Shown: piece by piece, positions 9,140-19,440 of the stretch
How positions within the stretch are numbered: the stretch's first letter is position 1
How the letters are laid out: every line of letters starts with the position of its first letter
Assembly: GCA_947095585.1 (NCBI GenBank)
Contig: OX352761.1
Coordinates: 61,890,882-61,954,881, forward strand
Reading direction: 5' to 3'
Source: Nephrocerus scutellatus
Taxonomy: Eukaryota > Arthropoda > Insecta > Diptera > Pipunculidae
Length of the DNA stretch: 64,000 nt
Position numbers and translations under genes: made by a program
Notes under the pieces: generated by a model
The model's database searches: none
What the model was told of the DNA's origin: nothing
The model's input: only the letters and a program-made list of their open reading frames with translations

Positions 9140-11788
9140 AAGAACTTGACCCCAATAAAGCGACTGGCCCCGACGGTATTCCGCCATTGGTATAGAAAAG
9201 TTGTCATCTTACTTTGGCAAAACCGCTTAGCAAATTGTTTCATCTCTCAATGAAGACAGGTGTTTTTCCATTATTTTGTAAAATAGCAAATATTCAACCC
9301 GTTCCGAAAAAAGGTGAAAAATCGGCACCTAAAAACTACCGTCCTATTGCTTTGTTGTCGGTTCTATCGAAGTTAATGGAATCTATCGTTAATTTCAGAC
9401 TAATGAACTATCTGGATTCGAATGTTCTTTTATCCGATGTGCAGTATGGATTTCATAAAAATCACTCTTCAGGTGAACTAATGACGTGCATGACTCATTG
9501 TTTGGAGCGAAGCATTGAAAACCTAGGTGAATCAAGCGTTGTTTCCTTAGATATTGCTAAAGCTTTTGATAGAGTATTGCATGATTGTCTTATTAATAAG
9601 ATTCGTGCGCTGAACTTACACTCTTCTCTCATTACAGGGATTGAGAATTATTTATGGAACCGTAAAATAAAAGTTGTATTAAATGGTATATCTTCAGATT
9701 CATATGGGATCAATGCTTGCGTGCCTCAAGGGTCATCCTTGTCGCCCACGCTCTTCTTGATATATATCAACGACCTGTTGTCTTCTACAACCTGTGATAT
9801 CCATTCATTTTCTGATGATACAACACTATCGGCTTCCATTGAGTTTGTCAGTCAAAAAGAATGCAATTCTCGCTTGAATGGTTCGCGTGAATTAATGAAT
9901 TTGACTATTCTGTCTAATATTCAAATGATTCTTGATTGGGGCATTTCTAATAGAGTAGAATTTAACCCAAATAAATTCCAGTCTTGTCTTTTTTCTCAGA
10001 AGACAACTCAAAATTATGTTCCACCTGTTATTAATGGTACCCCTATTGCGAGATCTTGAGTTTGTCAGTCAAAAAGAATGCAATTCTCGCTTGAATGGTT
10101 GGCGTGAATTAATGAATTTGACTATTCTGTCTAATATTCAAATGATTCTTGATTGGGGCATTTCTAATAGAGTAGAATTTAACCCAAATAAATTCCAGTC
10201 TTGTCTTTTTTCTCAGAAGACAACTCAAAATTATGTTCCACCTGTTATTAATGGTACCCCTATTGCGAGATCTTGAGTTTGTCAGTCAAAAAGAATGCAA
10301 TTGTCGCTTGAATGGTTGGCGTGAATTAATGAATTTGACTATTCTGTCTAATATTCAAATGATTCTTGATTGGGGCATTTCTAATAGAGTAGAATTTAAC
10401 CCAAATAAATTACAGTCTTGTCTTGTCTCTCAAGGGTCATCCTTGTCGCCCACGCTCTTCTTGATATATATCAACGACCTGTTGTCTTCTACAACCTGTG
10501 ATATCCATTCATTTTCTGATGATACAACACTTTCGGCTTCCATTGAGTTTGTCAGTCAAAAAGAATGCAATTCTCGCTTGAATGGTTCGCGTGAATTAAT
10601 GAATTTGACTATTCTGTCTAATATTCAAATGATTCTTGATTGGGGCATTTCTAATAGAGTAGAATTTAACCCAAATAAATTACAGTCTTGTCTTGTCTCT
10701 CAAGGGTCATCCTTGTCGCCCACGCTCTTCTTGATATATATCAACGACCTGTTGTCTTCTACAACCTGTGATATCCATTCATTTTCTGATGATACAACAC
10801 TTTCGGCTTCCATTGAGTTTGTCAGTCAAAAAGAATGCAATTCTCGCTTGAATGGTTCGCGTGAATTAATGAATTTGACTATTCTGTCTAATATTCAAAT
10901 GATTCTTGATTGGGGCATTTCTAATAGAGTAGAATTTAACCCAAATAAATTCCAGTCTTGTCTTTTTTCTCAGAAGACAACTCAAAATTATGTTCCACCT
11001 GTTATTAATGGTACCCCTATTGCGAGATCTTGAGTTTGTCAGTCAAAAAGAATGCAATTCTCGCTTGAATGGTTCGCGTGAATTATTGAATTTGACTATT
11101 CTGTCTAATATTCAAATGATTCTTGATTGGGGCATTTCTAATAGAGTAGAATTTAACCCAAATAAATTCCAGTCTTGTCTTTTTTCTCAGAAGACAACTC
11201 AACATTATGTTCCACCTGTTAAAAGTTTAAAAGTATCAAGTGATCTTTCCTGGAAAGAACATACTTATGAAATTTCAAAAAGAGCTAGCCAATGTTTGGG
11301 CTTCATAAGACGTTGTAACTTCTACTTCACTCCCTCTGAAGTATTACGATTATATAAATCTTATGTTAGACCAATTTTAGAATTTAATTCATATGTGTGG
11401 GGTGGGGCTCCGAGATCGCATTTGGTTCATCTTGATGGAATTCAGAATAGAGTTATCCGTTTGATAAACGATGTAACCATTACTTCGTCTCTTGATACTT
11501 TGGAGCACAGACAAAATGTAGGAGCTTTATCTGTTTTCTACAAATTTTACAACGGTAAATGTTCTTTAGAAACCCGTTCTCTAGTTCCAGGTCCTTTTCT
11601 CAGTAACGTAAACACTCGTTTAAGGTCCAATCAACATACATTTGCCATAAATCTTTTTTCATGTAGAACCCAACACTTTAAATCCTCCTTTTTTCCGAGA
11701 GTCTCTTCGATGTGGAGTCAATTGTTCGAGCCCGTGTTTCCCGAATCTTATAATCTGCAGGCCTTCAAAATTGGACTCGCGTCGTTTT
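9140..11788 (+). pseudogene. LINE-A reverse transcriptase with reiterated catalytic region
   Basis: The RT copies element RNA onto nicked DNA. Blocks in order are DPNKATGPDGIP, KNYRPIALLSVLSK, VQYGFHKNHSS, DIAKAFDRVLHD, VPQGSSLSPTLFLIYINDLL and HSFSDDTTLSASI; the usual A of FADD is S here. From 9841 to 11220 the segment from just before or just after the DD motif is repeated six times in tandem, so two further complete SPTLF...FSDD cores follow the first. After 11220 the protein resumes with the thumb and C-terminal box (LGFIRRCNFYF, RPILEFNSYVWGG) and stops at 11788. A stop near 9195 and frame changes at repeat seams also break it. Confidence 0.87.
9841..11220 (+). repeat. Six-unit tandem repeat (217/217/270/270/217/189 bp) inside LINE-A RT
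   Basis: Units start with GAGTTTGTCAGTCAAAAAG at 9841, 10058, 10275, 10545, 10815 and 11032. Units 1, 2 and 5 are 217 bp and end in the PIARS coding region. Units 3 and 4 are 270 bp and instead end in the upstream SPTLF-FSDD region. Unit 6 is partial and passes into the rest of RT. Units differ by only a few bases, so the expansion is recent relative to the element's other damage. 217 is not a multiple of three and each 217-bp seam creates a stop; 270 is, so the 270-bp units read through. Confidence 0.97.
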
Positions 11789-12033
11789 AAATTCGTGTTC
11801 GTTTTTCGTATTGCTTTTTCAATGAATCAGAGAGAATTCTGAGAAAATAAATTGAAACCGGCTACAAACGTGAGGAATGCGATATATTGTAAATCACATT
11901 CCTTCGATTTTTATTTTATTTTGAATTTAATAAAGGGCTTAGCCAAACTTATTGCCGTGACGCAAGTCATTCAGGGAGTCCTCCCTTGGCAATAAGTCTC
12001 TATATATAAAAAAAAATATATATATATATATTA

Positions 12034-12486
12034 TATGTGCGTCAACAACCAGCTTCGTTGGAATGACCACATATTGGCCATCGCCAAAAATGCTGCTTTA
12101 CTCCTTGAGATCTGGCTACTATTTACAAGGCGTATATTCGCCCTAAGCCTGTATTGTCTGGGCAGGTGCCCCCAAGACCACATTGCATCTACCAGACACA
12201 GTTCAGAACCGCGCGTTAAAACTTATTGGTAACGTACATATCGCAAAAACAATCGAATCGCAGGAACATCGTAGGAATGTTTCCTGCCTGTCACGGTTTT
12301 ATCGCTTTTTTCACAAGCGGTGTTCAAAAGAAATATTCAGATGAATCCCGCCCATTCTCCAACCCATCCGTAATACCCGTGCCTCAACTCGAGCTCACAG
12401 GTCCACCATTAAGCCTATCTTCGGACGTACGAACCAATTCAGAGATTTCTTCTTTAGCCGCACGATAGTTATGTGGAATGAATCTG
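12034..12486 (+). pseudogene. LINE-B 3' fragment
   Basis: The sequence matches the C-terminal RT region of LINE-B at about 22555-23030 (shared CVNNQLRWNDH / CVSDKLRWNDH, then KNAA). It starts immediately after the TA-rich tail of LINE-A and lacks the catalytic part. Frames are broken at about 12110 and 12230. It ends against the RTE-like LINE at about 12487. Confidence 0.75.
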
Positions 12487-14664
12487 AGTGGGTCTGCTGC
12501 TAACGCCAACATCACGCAGAGGCCTAATTTCCTGGCACCCACATAGTGATAGGATCTTATCGGCCAGATTTCGGACTAGAGTACGGCGCGTCACGATCAT
12601 ACAGTGTTACGCCCCAACGAATCCTTCGACTGAGGATGAAAAGGACAACTTCTACGATCAACTAAGCGCTGTATTCAACGCAACGCCGAACGGAGATATC
12701 GTCATCGTTATGGGGGATTTGAATGCCAAGGTTGGCAACGACAATGAAGGACTCAAACATGTGATTCGGAAGCACGGCCTCGGCGAACGAAATGACAATG
12801 GCGAAAAATTTGTTGATTTCTGCAACACCAACAACCTTGTCATAGGAGGCACTATATTTGAGCATAAGACCTGCCACAAGGTCAGCTGGGTGTCAATTGA
12901 CAGGCTATCATCATCCAACCAAATCGACCATGTGGCGATCAGCCGACGTTTTAGGAGCTGTCTTTTAGACGTCCGAAACAGATGAAGAGCCGACATGGGT
13001 ATGGTACGGGATCATCACCTTATGGTAGCTACTGTCCAGTTACGTACTGCATCAGTTCAAAGCTCTTAAAGCTCGTATTGTAGATACTCCAGCAGCAGCG
13101 AGGATCGAGCTAGAGTCCCTGTATCGAAGCAAAATGAGAGAAGTGCAGTGTAGTGTAAGACGTGACAAACGTAATTATATTAACAACCTGGCCTCAGAAG
13201 ACGAAGAAGAAGCGTTTACAGAATCACCAAAGAGCTGACAGGTGGTCACCGCTCTAGCCAACATCCGCTGAAGCCTAGATAGTGCCGTACTCGTTTCAGA
13301 TGAGGATCAGCTCAAGCGATGGAAGGAGCATTTGTCTACGGTCATTAACCGTGTATTCACCCAAATTAAACGGAGCTGCCGGAAGTAACAATTTCCCGAA
13401 TTCGCACCCAACTCCCAGTAAAGATGAGATCACTACCGCGATCAACAAGTCGGTAGGACTAGATGGTATACCCGCAAAGCTTCTGCGTGTCGGTCCAACG
13501 ACATCAGCAGAGCTTTTATATCCTCTTGTAGAGAGAGCTTGGGAGGCAGAAAGTTTCCCCGAAGAGTGGAAGAAGGGAATGATTGTGAAGCTCCCTAAGA
13601 AGGTAGTCTTATGGAGTGCGAAAACTGGAAAGGCATTTGCGTTCTTCCTGCAGTTGCAAAGGTAATAGCCAAAGTAGTACTTGAGCGAATTAGGGAACAT
13701 CTGGAAGATACACTCGATGCCGAACAAGCTGGTTTCCGCACTGGATCCTCCTGTGTAGACTACATAAGCACCCTGCGGATCATTATTGAACAGTTCGTTG
13801 AATTCCGGTCGCCACTGTACCTGCTGTTCATTGATTTTGAGAAGGCGTTTGACAGTGTCAACAGACAGTGTATATGGCTCGTTTTGCGCAGGAGAGGGTT
13901 ACCCGATAAACTAATAGCTATTATTAAAGCAACCTATGATGGCTCTAAATGTCATGAGCTGCATAGAGGAAAGCTGTCAGAAGAATTCGAGATCCTAAGT
14001 GGGGTACGACAAGGTTGCATGATTGGTGATTAGCGATATACTTCGCGCAGCTTTATCTACTGGACGACGTGTGTTTACTCTCACACAGAATTGTGCACCA
14101 AATGACAACAAATGTGGAAAGTGAGGCAAATGTTGCGGGTTTGAAGATTAATACTGCCGAAACCAAAATCATCCACCTCGGCACTAACTCAGTAACTTAG
14201 ATTAACATTGCTGGACAGCCGGTAGACAGAATAGAGAGTTTCCAATATCTTGCGAGTATTGTCTCGACCGAAGGTGGAACCGAACAGGACATTGTCAACC
14301 GAATCGGCAAAGCAAAATCTGTGTTTGGAATGATGTCCATGATATGGCGAGGCAATTCGATCAGCTTAAACATCAAGCTGCGACTGTTCCGTTCAAATGT
14401 TGAATCTGTGCTGTTGTATGGGTGTAGCACTTGGAAGGTGACCGCTTCTATCACAAAAAGATTACAAACGTTCGTAAATAGGTGCCTACGGAACATCTTA
14501 AGGGTTTTCTGGCCTAACCGTATCTCTAACGAACATCTTTACGAGAGAACGGGTCAGGAACCAATAGGCACAACCATACAACGACGGAAGTGGCAGTTGA
14601 TTGGTCATACACTCCCAAAACGCGACAGTTCCATAGCAAACTACGCATTGCAATGGAATTCGTT
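12487..14664 (+). pseudogene. RTE-like LINE: endonuclease and reverse transcriptase, decayed
   Basis: The endonuclease half shows IQCYAPTNPS, VMGDLNAKVG, GLGERNDNGE and a QIDHVAISRRF block. After a gap of broken frames (about 13000-13280) the RT appears: KSVGLDGIPAKLL, EQAGFRTGSSC, IDFEKAFDSV, GVRQGCM, a catalytic LDDVCLLSH near 14060, then LLYGCSTWKVT and FVNRCLRNILRVFWPN. The endonuclease and palm style fits LINEs of the RTE type, but the clade was not tested. Stops and frameshifts are frequent, and a deletion lies between GVRQGC and LDD. It ends at about 14664 where another LINE begins. Confidence 0.83.
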
Positions 14665-15290
14665 ATCATGATGAAGAACATCTCCCTATTTGAAAGGAAG
14701 GTACTTAGGATCTGTACAGGACACTGGAGGGTGACAAACAGCTATAAGTTTGTGTCGACTACAAAACTATACGAAGCAGCAGGTCTGCTGCCAATAACTG
14801 ACCACTTGTTCCGAATGGCGAGGAAATTCGTCGACGCAATGGAAACACATCCAAGTCCTGAGATGCAAGGACTGCGAATCGAGGAAATCGAGCCAAGTCT
14901 CCGGTATATACACATAAGAGGATCCACTGATGCTAGATTCGATGACATCTTTAACAACCAAGACGTCTCTTTCTACGAGAAGGCGGGCAACCAATATTAC
15001 AGAGGCTGAAGTTCGCCAAGTTTATACGCCGCTTAATATTTTTCATTCTTATTTTATTTTAAAATTATTGTTTAAAATTTAATTCCCTTAAAAATAAACA
15101 TGTAGTACATTAAGTAGTAAAAAAATATTATTTAAAAATAAACAATACAAAAAAAGACAATGTAAATACGTCGGGCCCCTATTGTTGAGCCGACACATAT
15201 TAATATTAGTTATAAGTTTAGTTTTAAATCAAAATTGTATATTACTTTAATGTTTAATAAAAATATCTTAATCTAATCTATAAAATTATC
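14665..15290 (+). pseudogene. 3' end of a third LINE (jockey/CR1-like) with 3' UTR
   Basis: The frame from about 14669 to 15008 encodes a LINE C-terminal region (FERKVLRICTGHWRVTN, then KLYEAAGLLPITDHLFRMA) ending FYEKAGNQYYRG-stop. About 280 bases of AT-rich 3' UTR follow, closing in AATAAAAATATCTTAATCTAATCTA, a short repeat tail of the kind seen on CR1/L2 LINEs. Its left part is lost at the join to the RTE-like fragment, where two coding frames abut without spacer. Confidence 0.75.
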
Positions 15291-16225
15291 TGTGGAAAAG
15301 TTTTATAAATTGTACAAGTATGTTCTGGGAACATCTGTAAATAAACGAACATGTTGTGTGGTTATTTGCATGAATTATACAAAACTTTGAAGAAGCTTTA
15401 TTTTTGAAACAATACGTTAATATGTAAAGTATTTTCGTTGGGTTTATGACTTATTCAATTTTGTGAATTGCTTCAAGATACCGATGAGATTGGCGTTAAA
15501 TAGAAATCAGTGCGTTAGTCTTTCGTCTCAGTACTGAGGTTTGCTTATAAAAATTGGGGAAAACCCAAAGAAAAAGCCGGAAAATCAGAAAAATCGAAAT
15601 TTGCGTTTTATATTGGAATCCATATAAATAAAAAAAACAACACATAAAAATTAAAAATTTTCCTGTAAATTCTTTAATAACTAAATGTATACTGAATTCC
15701 ACTATAAATGCTGAAATATAAAAACACATACGAAAAATGAATGCTGTTCGTTGGTAACCGCATCAATTGAAAACGGCTTGACCGATTTGGCTCATTTTTA
15801 TTTTAAAATGTTCGTCATAGTTCGAATAAAGTTCGAATATGAAAAAAATTAGAAAAGCTTTTAAATATAAAACTGAAGTGCTATTTGTTGGTAACCACAT
15901 CACTTGAAAACGGCTAGAGTGATTTGGCCCTTTTTAAAAAACGTTTGTCATAGTCCAAATAGGGAAAGAAAAATTGGAAAAGTTGTCCGAAAAGTTGAAA
16001 ATTTTTGGAAATACTGAAAGTGCTAATCCATATAATTTTTGCATGAACTCACGACCATAACTAACGATTTCAATACGTATATATTTCTTGTCGATATAAG
16101 TGTCGATTCAAAAGTATCTGGGTGGCTGAGGTAGTCAATTTGTGGTGATGGTCAGTGGGTGGGTGGTTATTTGGCGGGTGGTCAGTTGGATGGGGCAGCC
16201 GGGAAACTCCGGGTATTCCCGCTAG
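15291..16225 (+). mobile_element. Helitron-type non-autonomous element, 3' terminus at 16225
   Basis: The right end has a hairpin (CGGGAA at 16200-16205 with TTCCCG at 16216-16221) followed at once by CTAG and a T, the canonical Helitron 3' end and host base. Upstream are two copies of a ~137-bp unit beginning TTGGTAACC (15751, 15888), containing the phrase GAAAACGGCT common in insect Helitron-related repeats. The left end is not resolved, so 15291 is only the limit of the neighbouring LINE. No coding capacity is seen. Confidence 0.6.
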
Positions 16226-16262
16226 TAATAAATAATTAGTCATTTTCTAGTGCAACATTAAA

Positions 16263-16807
16263 TTAAACAAGAGTTAACTGGCCATTAAGCAACTCATGAA
16301 AATGCTCTTCCCATCGCTCTAAGATGCCTTTGAGATCGACGATTAGATTACCCTCTTTGTCTTTGCTGTATGTGCAACGCGGTGTATATTGCGTCATATC
16401 GCGGACTCTTTGGTAGAATTTCCGCGCCTGGTGCGGTCCTCGCTCTCTGTACTGTTCTAGTTCACGGACAAGATTCTTCTTCCAGGCTGCTTTCTTTCGC
16501 CGGTGAACTTTTTTTTCATATCTTCTGAGCTCTTTATATTCATCTTCGCGTGCCCGCGTTCTATGAGATTGTTGCATTGCTCGGTACGCAACATTCTTAC
16601 GTTCAGTCGCTTGTTGTTTCTGGTCTCTTCATTGCGAAGGGCAGCCGTGTTGACTCGAATCTGATACGCGGATGCTGTCTTTCTTGATGATGCAATCCGC
16701 GCTCGGAGCACGACACCAACAAGATAGTGGCCCGAGTCGACGTTGGCACCTCGGTACGTTCGTACCGTCATCAGGTTCGAGTTGTGGCGGCGGTCTATCA
16801 ACACGTG
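16263..16807 (-). pseudogene. RTE LINE, part 2: endonuclease end and pre-RT linker
   Basis: Continuation of 18589-19440 after removal of the Harbinger insertion. It encodes VDSGHYLVGVVLRARIA (end of the endonuclease, DSDH-like block), then a basic linker and the pre-RT block ILERWEEHFHELLNG. RT itself is absent: the fragment stops near 16263 beside the Helitron end at 16226. The first two parts lie in different frames, so there is a frameshift near 16560. Confidence 0.82.
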
Positions 16808-17161
16808 GGCCCTATTTCACCAACCACTTTTCACTTTGCACTTTGCAACTTTTCACTTTATCTTTTCAAATTTCGTTTTACCAAACGCCAATTTGCAAAG
16901 AGGAAATTATTTTTTTTAAAAGTTGAGAATATTTCCTCTTTGCAAAACTCGTTTCACCAAACAGAAATTTGCAAAGTGAAAAGTATGATTTTGCAATGTG
17001 CAAAGTTTTCTTAGTTTGCAAAGAATTCTTCCATTTCGTTTCACCAAACAAATATTCTTTGCACTTTGTATTTAATATTGTGAAAAGCTTTTCAATAATA
17101 TGCGAAGAAAAAATTTAATTTGCAGTTGAGCATTGGTTGTGACAAGTTCGTTGTAATAAAT

Positions 17162-17803
17162 TAAAAAAACAACCCATAAAAATTAAAATTTTTCATGAAA
17201 ATTCTCCAATAGGGGATACATATGTGTGCAAAGTTTGAACCGGGTTAATTTGAGAAAAATTAATATTAGAGCACATGTGTATAAAAAATATTTGTATGGG
17301 AAAAAAATTTAAATCAAAAACTAAAAATTTTTTATAAAAAGTTCGGTCTATCGGAGATACACATATCTTTAAAACCCCCCGGGGTCTCAGGGCCCATTCG
17401 CCCCAAAAATTTTACAAAAACTTTTGTCTATCGGGATAAACATATGTTTAAAATTTGAAGAAAATCGAAAAAAAAATTACAAAAAGTTTTGTCTATCGGA
17501 GATACACATTGTATAAAATTTGAGGAAAATCGGGTTAATTTTTAAAAAAAAAATTTATGGGACCCCACGACTCTGGGGCTCGGGGTCTCCAAGATTTTTA
17601 CAAAAAGTGTTGTCCGTCGGAGATACATAAGTGTATAAAATTTAAAGAAAATCGGGTTAATTTTTAAAATTTTTATATAGGCATCCCTCGGCCCTGAGGC
17701 CCTTAATTCATAATAATTTGGCTTTGGGAAGTGGGTTAAAAATTGACATGAAGATCCGACCAGCCAGCCACAGGCACGCGAAGTTAATATAGAGAATTTA
17801 AAA
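17162..17803 (-). repeat. Family X dispersed repeat inside Harbinger element
   Basis: On the minus strand it opens AAATTCTCTATATTAACTTC and closes with ATGGGTTGTTTTTTTAA, as do copies at 52886 and 61082. Inside are several units of about 115 bp (bases such as TGTGTATCTCCGATAGACAA and CCCGATTTTCTTCAAATTT). No coding frame. The two ends carry short inverted sequence (AAATTCTCTA and TAGAGAATTT in related copies). Confidence 0.8.
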
Positions 17804-17924
17804 AATTAAAATGAACCGTTTCGAATCAAGTTTTGAAAACGAAGACGATACTAATGTGTACATAAAGTTGTAAAACTAAGAACTATGTTTGAATCATTTT
17901 CGTATGTAGCCCACTATTGCAGGT

Positions 17925-18146
17925 AAAATTGTTTTAGTCTGCTGCATTTTGCATAATTTGGAAGTGAAAAGAGAAGAATCAGCGTGGGAGAATCATAACA
18001 ACGATGATGAAGAAAATTACATGGAAGAGGTTACAATATAGGATAGTGAACCACCAAATGAAAATGCTGTTGCAATTTTAAATAATTTAAAAAAAAAAAT
18101 TTTTCGATTAGGAGAAATTATAGAAATTGAAAAACAACAAAAGTAA
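17925..18146 (+). pseudogene. Harbinger transposase C-terminal fragment
   Basis: The plus-strand frame reads KIVLVCCILHNLEVK, which fits the C-terminal (A/C)xxLHNxC block of the DDE transposase of PIF/Harbinger elements. It continues through an acidic stretch (NNDDEENYMEE), an in-frame stop at about 18040, and a Lys-rich end stopping at about 18146. A TTGCAG sits just upstream (17917-17922) and could be an old 3' splice site. The catalytic DDE part is absent, probably lost when family X inserted. Confidence 0.62.
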
Positions 18147-18588
18147 TAAAAGTTCTAAATTTTAATATTCTGTTGGATTTAAAACATACTCTTCACTAGA
18201 ATAAGAATCTTTTTCTACGTTTTCAATTCTTGAGTGAATTCCGATAACGGAATTTTTAGCTCACGTTCCAGTTTAAGGGCTTCCAATGTTGCGCTATATA
18301 TATTAATATTATTAGTATTTCTCTATTTTACAGCCCATTGAAAACAAATGTATTGTAAATGCACAAATATGTTTCTCTTTGCAACTTTGCAAAACACGAT
18401 TACAAATGCAAAGTTCTCTTTTTAATTGGTGAAACACTTTTACTTTTTACTTTTCAAAAAAGTCTGAAAAAATGCAATGTGCAAAGTCGTGAGAACTTTG
18501 CGTTTTTGGTGAAACACATCGCACTTTTACTTTGCAGGAATTTATTTTTTTGAAAAGTTGCAAAGTGCAAAGTGAAAATAGGGCCGTG

Positions 18589-19440
18589 GTCTGTCTGGTT
18601 GCGAGTGGCTTCATCAGGAGATACCCAGGTGGCTTTGTGGATATTTTTACGCGCAAACCTTGTACTCACAACGACCATATTATTGCTTGCTGCCATCTCT
18701 ATGACTTGTTGTCCATTGTCATTAGTGTTCTCGTGTAAGCTATGGGTGCCAATATACTGCCTGAATACTGGGTTCCTATCTATTTTGGCATTCATATCCC
18801 CTTCAATGATTTTTACGTCATACTGAGGGCAGGCATGGAGTTCCTGTTCGACTGATTCAAAGAATTCTTCTTCTTCATCATCTGGGGAATCCTTTGTGAG
18901 TGCGCATACGTTTATGAGGCTTATGTTTTTAAATCTGCCCCGCACGCGTAGGGTGCATAGCCGTTCATTTACTGTTTTAAAGCCGATAACGGTGGGTTTA
19001 ATTCTTTTGTTGACTAGAAACCCCACCCCGAGCACATGATGTCTTGCATGCCAGCTGTAATATATGTCATATTCTAATGTTTGTAAGACACCATTCCCCG
19101 TCCATCGCATCTCCTGATTTGCTGTTAAGTCAGCATTATATTTTGACAGGGTATCGGCTAGCTACTGTGCAGCTCGAGCTCTATACAGTAAGCGTACGTT
19201 CCATTAGAAAATTCCTAAATCGTTTAGCCGTTTTCGTCGTCGTTCATCAGTGTATCCGAGGCTGATTTGGGGTTCCGGTATTATGTTTTTCAACGGGCGG
19301 GGTTATTGGCCTCGCGCCAACCTTACTTTGAAGGGACTAGCCCGATCATTTCACTTTTCCTGTATTCGAGGAAAATTACCAGCGACCAGCGTGGAGGTTT
19401 GATCGTACTTCCACCAGTCAGAGATAGTTACGGCCACATG
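18589..19440 (-). pseudogene. RTE LINE, part 1: 5' region and endonuclease
   Basis: The minus strand encodes an APE-type endonuclease: ADLTANQEMRWTGNGVL (active-site E), VNERLCTLRVRGRFKNISL, IEGDMNAKIDRNPVF, then HKATWVSPDEATRNQTDH just before the Harbinger insertion. The best-preserved frame is 19110-18589. Upstream (19440-19200) is a GC-richer segment like the 5' untranslated region of RTE elements. In GDMN the usual F is M, and one frameshift separates the N-terminal part. Confidence 0.85.

Larger units (their letters stand above)
7601..12033 (+). mobile_element. LINE-A: near full-length non-LTR retrotransposon
   Basis: The left end is inferred because 7601 onward matches 47991 onward (start of an internally deleted relative). 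The right end carries AATAAAG at about 11935, conserved 3' sequence shared with 48226-48475, and a TA-rich tail (12000-12033). Between them lie an APE-type endonuclease, a linker and a reverse transcriptase with CVPQGSSLSPTLF and FSDD motifs. No separate ORF1 was seen. The motif style (a DIAKAFDRVLH block and a C-terminal box ending in WSQLFEP) resembles the CR1/L2/Daphne group. Several stops and an internal repeat expansion make it non-functional. Confidence 0.88.
16808..18585 (+). mobile_element. PIF/Harbinger-like DNA transposon inside RTE LINE
   Basis: The ends are inverted: GGCCCTATTTCACC at the left, and GGCCCTATTTTCAC on the other strand at the right, followed on both sides by CACTTTGCACTTTGCAACTTTTCA. 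A 3-bp GTG flanks both sides (16805-16807, 18586-18588). Removing the element and one GTG restores the LINE reading frame exactly across the seam. Three-base duplication, these termini and a transposase remnant all point to Harbinger, although the family's usual target is TWA rather than GTG. The element contains a family X repeat (17162-17803). Confidence 0.82.

Noticed and set aside
10233..11033. Separate genes for each open frame in 9214-11790
   Set aside because: They are the same RT sequence repeated in tandem and share starts created at the repeat seams.
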